Positions 5,598 through 8,677 of a stretch of DNA of 8,677 bases are shown here, in pieces. This stretch comes from Candidatus Alistipes excrementipullorum. Its GTDB lineage: Bacteria > Bacteroidota > Bacteroidia > Bacteroidales > Rikenellaceae. Under the pieces are notes generated by a model. That model was not told the origin of the DNA. It worked only from the letters and a program-made list of their open reading frames with translations, and searched no databases. The translations under genes and the position numbers were made by a program. Within the stretch, counting starts at the first letter, position 1. Each line of letters begins with the position of its first letter. The stretch lies in NCBI GenBank assembly GCA_019113665.1, contig DXGW01000088.1, positions 1 through 8,677 on the forward strand, written 5' to 3'.

Positions 5598-6353
5598 CTA
5601 TCGGATATTTTCGGCTATGCGCTCCGTCAGGATATGCATGTAGGCGCGGCTGCCGCAGCGGCCTATCGACGTGATGCCGCGGTAGTCGATGAAGAAAATC
5701 TCGTCGGCTCTGTCGAGATCGGCAACCGCGATGTCGGCCGTCGCCATCTGAAGCCCCGCCTTGCGTACGGCCTCGATCACCAGCGAACGTTCGACGGAAT
5801 CTGCGGCCGGGGGCGTCGTTACGGTGTACTCCCTGACTGTGAATATCGGGGCATTGCCGGCCGAGACGACAAGGCCCGCGGAGTCGGCCTGTATGGCGAT
5901 GCGCGCTCCTGCCGATGCGGCGCGGAGGCGGGCTATGGCGGCAAGTGCCTCGCGTGCCGATGTCGGGTGCGGCGACAGCGGGTTGTCGTACGTCACAACG
6001 GCGGCCGTCGGGTATATCGACCTCAATCCGAACTCCCTGTACGGCGATATTTCGCCTCCGGCCAGCAACAGATGGCCCGATGCGTACCAGCGCATGATGA
6101 CCTGCGACTGTACCGCCGTCGGATAGTTGTTGCGCCGCAGCAGCTCGGCAATGTCGCGTGCCGTCCCGGCCGTGTCGATCTCCGGGTCGCGGCCGGTCAC
6201 CTCGCGGGCAGCGTGTCTGAGGCATGCAATGTGACGGTCGAGGTAGAGCGGTTCATGTCCCGCGGTGCGTATGTTCTGGTAGACATACAGACCGTCGGGC
6301 CAGTTGCCGCACGCCTCCATGCGGCCGTCTATGCAGCACACGTTGTCTGTCAT
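5598..6353 (-). CDS. Class-IV aminotransferase (PLP fold-type IV) homologue without the catalytic lysine
   Basis: This 251-residue protein shows the layout of fold-type IV PLP enzymes (4-amino-4-deoxychorismate lyase PabC, branched-chain and D-amino acid aminotransferases). An N-terminal domain has VYQNIRTAGHEPLYLDRHI (24-42), as in the usual F-E-T-I-R start, then RLR-type helices. The C-terminal half has DSAGLVVSAGNAPIF (157-171), SVERSLVIEAVRKAGL (186-201) and ADEIFFIDYRGITSI (216-230). The residues needed for PLP chemistry are absent. The lysine position falls at about Pro130/Thr131, and the only lysine in the whole protein is Lys198, in a later helix. The glutamate that normally contacts the PLP ring nitrogen aligns with Ser164, and the conserved Asn before the IF pair is Pro169. 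It overlaps the holA stop by 4 nt (ATGA), indicating translational coupling. It may be a pseudoenzyme or bind another ligand. Confidence 0.8.
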   Translation of the reverse strand: MTDNVCCIDGRMEACGNWPDGLYVYQNIRTAGHEPLYLDRHIACLRHAAREVTGRDPEIDTAGTARDIAELLRRNNYPTAVQSQVIMRWYASGHLLLAGGEISPYREFGLRSIYPTAAVVTYDNPLSPHPTSAREALAAIARLRAASAGARIAIQADSAGLVVSAGNAPIFTVREYTVTTPPAADSVERSLVIEAVRKAGLQMATADIAVADLDRADEIFFIDYRGITSIGRCGSRAYMHILTERIAENIR

Positions 6354-7420
6354 TGCATGAAAATCTTGAGCAGCAGTTCGCGCAGGAGTTCCCCTTCGGT
6401 GGCACCGCCCGCATTTACGCCCTTGCTTTTGGCGTCATATTCGCGCAGCAGCCCGAGTATGTTGAACACCTTGCGGTTGTCCCATGTCGGCGCTGTCTGT
6501 TTCAACTCTTTCAGGGCGAAGATATTGCCCGTCTTTACGATTCCCATCAGCTCGGCGTCGCCGGGGAAGGGGCGGATCTGGTGATTGGCCTGCCAGCGCA
6601 GGTAGTTGACGATGAATATCTCGCGGAACTTGCCGAACAACGCCATGATCGTCAGCAGCAGGGGATTGTCCTTCGGGTTGCGGGCGAAATGTTCGGCTAT
6701 CGTCAGCGAACGGACCATGTCCTTCTCGGTGACGGCCTTGCACAGCTCGAAGTTGTTGAAATCCTTCGATATGCCGACATTCTCCTCGATGTGCGCGTCG
6801 GTTATGCTGCGCGTGCCTTCGGGAAGCGATACCAGCAGCTTCGACAGTTCGTTCGAGATCTTCGATATGTCGGTCCCGAGGTGGTCGGTCAGCATCGACA
6901 GCGCCTTGGGCGTGATGGAGCAGCCCTTGCCGGCGATGTATTCCGACAGCCACGGGCCGATCTCATAGTCGCGCGGGCGCACCGATTCGAAGACTACGCC
7001 CTTTTCGGACGTGCTTTTGTAGAAGGCCGAGCGGCGGTCTACGCTCTTCTCCTTGTGGCAGACGACGAGTATGGTCGTGGGGGAGGGCTTCGTGGTATAG
7101 AGCGACAACTTGTCCAGGTCGCGCATCTGTTGCGCCTCCTTCACTATTATGACCTCGTAGCTCCCCATCATCGGCATCTGGCGGCAGCAGTTCACCACGG
7201 TGCCGGCGTCGCTCTCCTTGCCGTAGAGCGTGATCTGGTTGAACGAGCGCTCGGCTTCGTTCAGTACGGTCGTGGCAAGCTGCTCGCACAGCCTGTCTAT
7301 GAAGAACGACTCCTCGCCCATGAGCAGGTATATGGGTGCGAACCGGCGTGCGGCGATCTGTTTCGACAGCTGTTCGAATGCCGCGACGCTGTCTTTGAAC
7401 TTTACCGAGCTCTTGGCCAT
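6350..7420 (-). CDS. holA: DNA polymerase III subunit delta
   Basis: HolA is the delta subunit of the clamp-loader complex, the wrench that opens the beta sliding clamp. The 356-residue length is usual. The N-terminal AAA+-like domain lacks a true Walker A, as is normal for delta, and shows PIYLLMGEESFFIDR (29-43), the family start with GEE. Strand segments YEVIIVKEAQQM (88-99) and TTILVVCHKEK (115-125) follow, the latter corresponding to the Walker B region. GPWLSEYIAGKGCSITPKAL (155-174), LGTDISKISNELSKL (181-195) and NVGISKDFNNFEL (214-226) are typical of domains II and III. The start is chosen at 7420, 4 nt after the tilS stop. The stop overlaps the next gene by 4 nt. It is probably co-transcribed with tilS. 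Confidence 0.95.
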   Translation of the reverse strand: MAKSSVKFKDSVAAFEQLSKQIAARRFAPIYLLMGEESFFIDRLCEQLATTVLNEAERSFNQITLYGKESDAGTVVNCCRQMPMMGSYEVIIVKEAQQMRDLDKLSLYTTKPSPTTILVVCHKEKSVDRRSAFYKSTSEKGVVFESVRPRDYEIGPWLSEYIAGKGCSITPKALSMLTDHLGTDISKISNELSKLLVSLPEGTRSITDAHIEENVGISKDFNNFELCKAVTEKDMVRSLTIAEHFARNPKDNPLLLTIMALFGKFREIFIVNYLRWQANHQIRPFPGDAELMGIVKTGNIFALKELKQTAPTWDNRKVFNILGLLREYDAKSKGVNAGGATEGELLRELLLKIFMQ

Positions 7421-7424
7421 TTGT

Positions 7425-8677
7425 CTATATCGTTTCGCGTATTATCTTGAGTACGTTTTCGCTCTTCTCGGTCAGGCGGTAGCGATCGTCTATGCGGCGG
7501 CCTACGACCCAAACGATGTCGTCGCCCGACAGCAGCACGAACTGGCGCTGTTTCTCTATGGCCGAGGTCTTGCAGTCGGTCAGGAAGTCGCCGACCTTCT
7601 TGCGCCCCGTCATGCCGAAGGGTATGAACCAGTCGCCGTTGCGCCAGCGCCGCAGGCGCAGCGGGTATTTCAGCAGGTCGGCATCTATCTGCGCCATGTT
7701 TTCGGGGACGCCGAATGTCTTTATCTGGTCGATGTCGGTATGTACGTAGTAAAGCACCGAGTTGCCGCAGAAACTGCGCATGGCATCGGCCTCGACCGTC
7801 GTCTCGCAGTCGTCCTCCTCGGTTATGCGCGATATTATCACATTGCCGCGGTCGACATGGGCGACATACTCCTTCGAGTAGAAACGCTTGCCGGAGTTGC
7901 CGTGTTCGAGCGACCGGCAGAGCCCCGCCACCACGTCGCTCTTGAATCCGTAGACGGAGTTGAGAAGCTCGTAAATGACGAAGTTGAGCGGGAAAGCCTT
8001 GTCTATGCGGTCGATGTGGAGCGTGTCGACTCCATCGGCCGAATCGACGGCAATGTCGCGTATCTTCTCCATCGCGTGGTCGATGAACAGCTGTGCGTCG
8101 GTGAGGTGGGCGATGTTGCCCTGCATCAGGGCCGTGAACTTCGGGTTGATCTCCTTGATCATCGGCACCAGTCCGAGGCGTATCTTGTTGCGCAGGTATT
8201 TGGTCGAGCGGTTCGACGAGTCCTCGCGGAATGGAATGTGGTTTGCCAGCGCATATTCGGTGATCTCCTTGCGTGTGGCGAACATCAGCGGCCGTACGAT
8301 ATGCCCGCGCTGGTTGCTTATGCCCGTGAGCCCGCGCAGCCCGGTGCCGCGCAGCAGGTTGATGAAGAAGGTCTCTATCGAGTCGTCGATGTGGTGGGCA
8401 ACCGCAATGGCCGTGTAGCCGTGCTCGTCGCACAGCTCGTCGAACCAGGCGTAACGCAGCCGGCGTGCCGTCATCTCCATCGAGTCGCCCGTACGTTCCA
8501 TCTCGGCCGTCGTCTCGAAACGCTTGTTGTAGCAGACGACGCCGTACTTGGCCGCCTCCTCGGCTACGACAACCTCGTCCTCGTCGCTTTCGGCCCCGCG
8601 CAGCTGGAAATTGCAGTGTGCCACGCCGACATTGTAGCCGCAGCGTACGAACAGCGAGAGCATGACCATCGAGTCGA
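7425..8677 (-). CDS. tilS: tRNA(Ile)-lysidine synthase TilS (5' end outside the window)
   Basis: TilS attaches lysine to C34 of tRNA-Ile2 (CAU anticodon), using ATP, so that it reads AUA and not AUG. The frame is open to the window edge. The codons at 8675-8670 give D-S just before MVM, the tail of the PP-loop motif SGGxDS, so the true start lies beyond 8677. Counting from the Met at 8669, AHCNFQLRG (17-25) and AVAHHIDDSIETFFINLLRG (89-108) are clear. So are GLRGLTGI (110-117), RPLMFATRKEI (126-136) and YLRNKIRLGLVP (158-169), all TilS hallmarks. The substrate-binding C-terminal domain ends with RWRNGDWFIPFGMTGRKKV and an IVWVVGRRIDDRY segment. About 414 residues plus D-S are visible; a few dozen N-terminal residues are missing. 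The stop is 4 nt before holA. Confidence 0.95.
   Translation of the reverse strand, partial: DSMVMLSLFVRCGYNVGVAHCNFQLRGAESDEDEVVVAEEAAKYGVVCYNKRFETTAEMERTGDSMEMTARRLRYAWFDELCDEHGYTAIAVAHHIDDSIETFFINLLRGTGLRGLTGISNQRGHIVRPLMFATRKEITEYALANHIPFREDSSNRSTKYLRNKIRLGLVPMIKEINPKFTALMQGNIAHLTDAQLFIDHAMEKIRDIAVDSADGVDTLHIDRIDKAFPLNFVIYELLNSVYGFKSDVVAGLCRSLEHGNSGKRFYSKEYVAHVDRGNVIISRITEEDDCETTVEADAMRSFCGNSVLYYVHTDIDQIKTFGVPENMAQIDADLLKYPLRLRRWRNGDWFIPFGMTGRKKVGDFLTDCKTSAIEKQRQFVLLSGDDIVWVVGRRIDDRYRLTEKSENVLKIIRETI

Overview
The window comes from a Bacteroidales-type genome with GC-rich coding sequence; an Alistipes/Rikenellaceae-like organism is my best guess. Three lines of evidence point there: Bacteroidetes-type promoter elements (TTG, then 19-20 nt, then TAnnTTTGC), two DUF4369-plus-thioredoxin lipoproteins of a kind typical of this phylum, and a protein resembling the Bacteroidales family DUF6549. 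The genus is inferred from general impression, not measured.

Every supported gene is on the minus strand, so the window reads from right to left. In transcription order: tilS (5' end cut off by the window edge), holA, a class-IV aminotransferase homologue that lacks the PLP lysine, a membrane-anchored coiled-coil protein of unknown function, coaD, lpxD, a TlpA-like thioredoxin lipoprotein, ruvC, a second TlpA-like lipoprotein, and a tRNA-Arg(ACG) with its own promoter and a clear intrinsic terminator. Gaps between coding regions range from a 4-nt overlap to 78 nt. There is no obvious terminator between 558 and 8677, so the protein genes may form one long transcription unit with an internal promoter-like element at coaD. 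The left 380 bases hold no supported gene, but do carry a leftward promoter that drives something beyond the window.

Most genes are housekeeping and not one pathway: tRNA-Ile2 anticodon modification (tilS), clamp loading (holA), coenzyme A synthesis (coaD), lipid A acylation (lpxD), Holliday junction resolution (ruvC) and periplasmic thiol redox (two TlpA-like proteins). I see no mobile element, CRISPR array or defence cluster.

The points most worth a second look are: (1) the tRNA-Arg, in which the near-universal G19-C56 elbow pair is replaced by a compensated A19-U56 pair; (2) the aminotransferase homologue with one lysine in 251 residues, at the wrong place for PLP; (3) the spanin-like coiled-coil protein inside a housekeeping cluster; (4) a near-leaderless promoter arrangement at coaD; and (5) the paralogous TlpA pair flanking ruvC.
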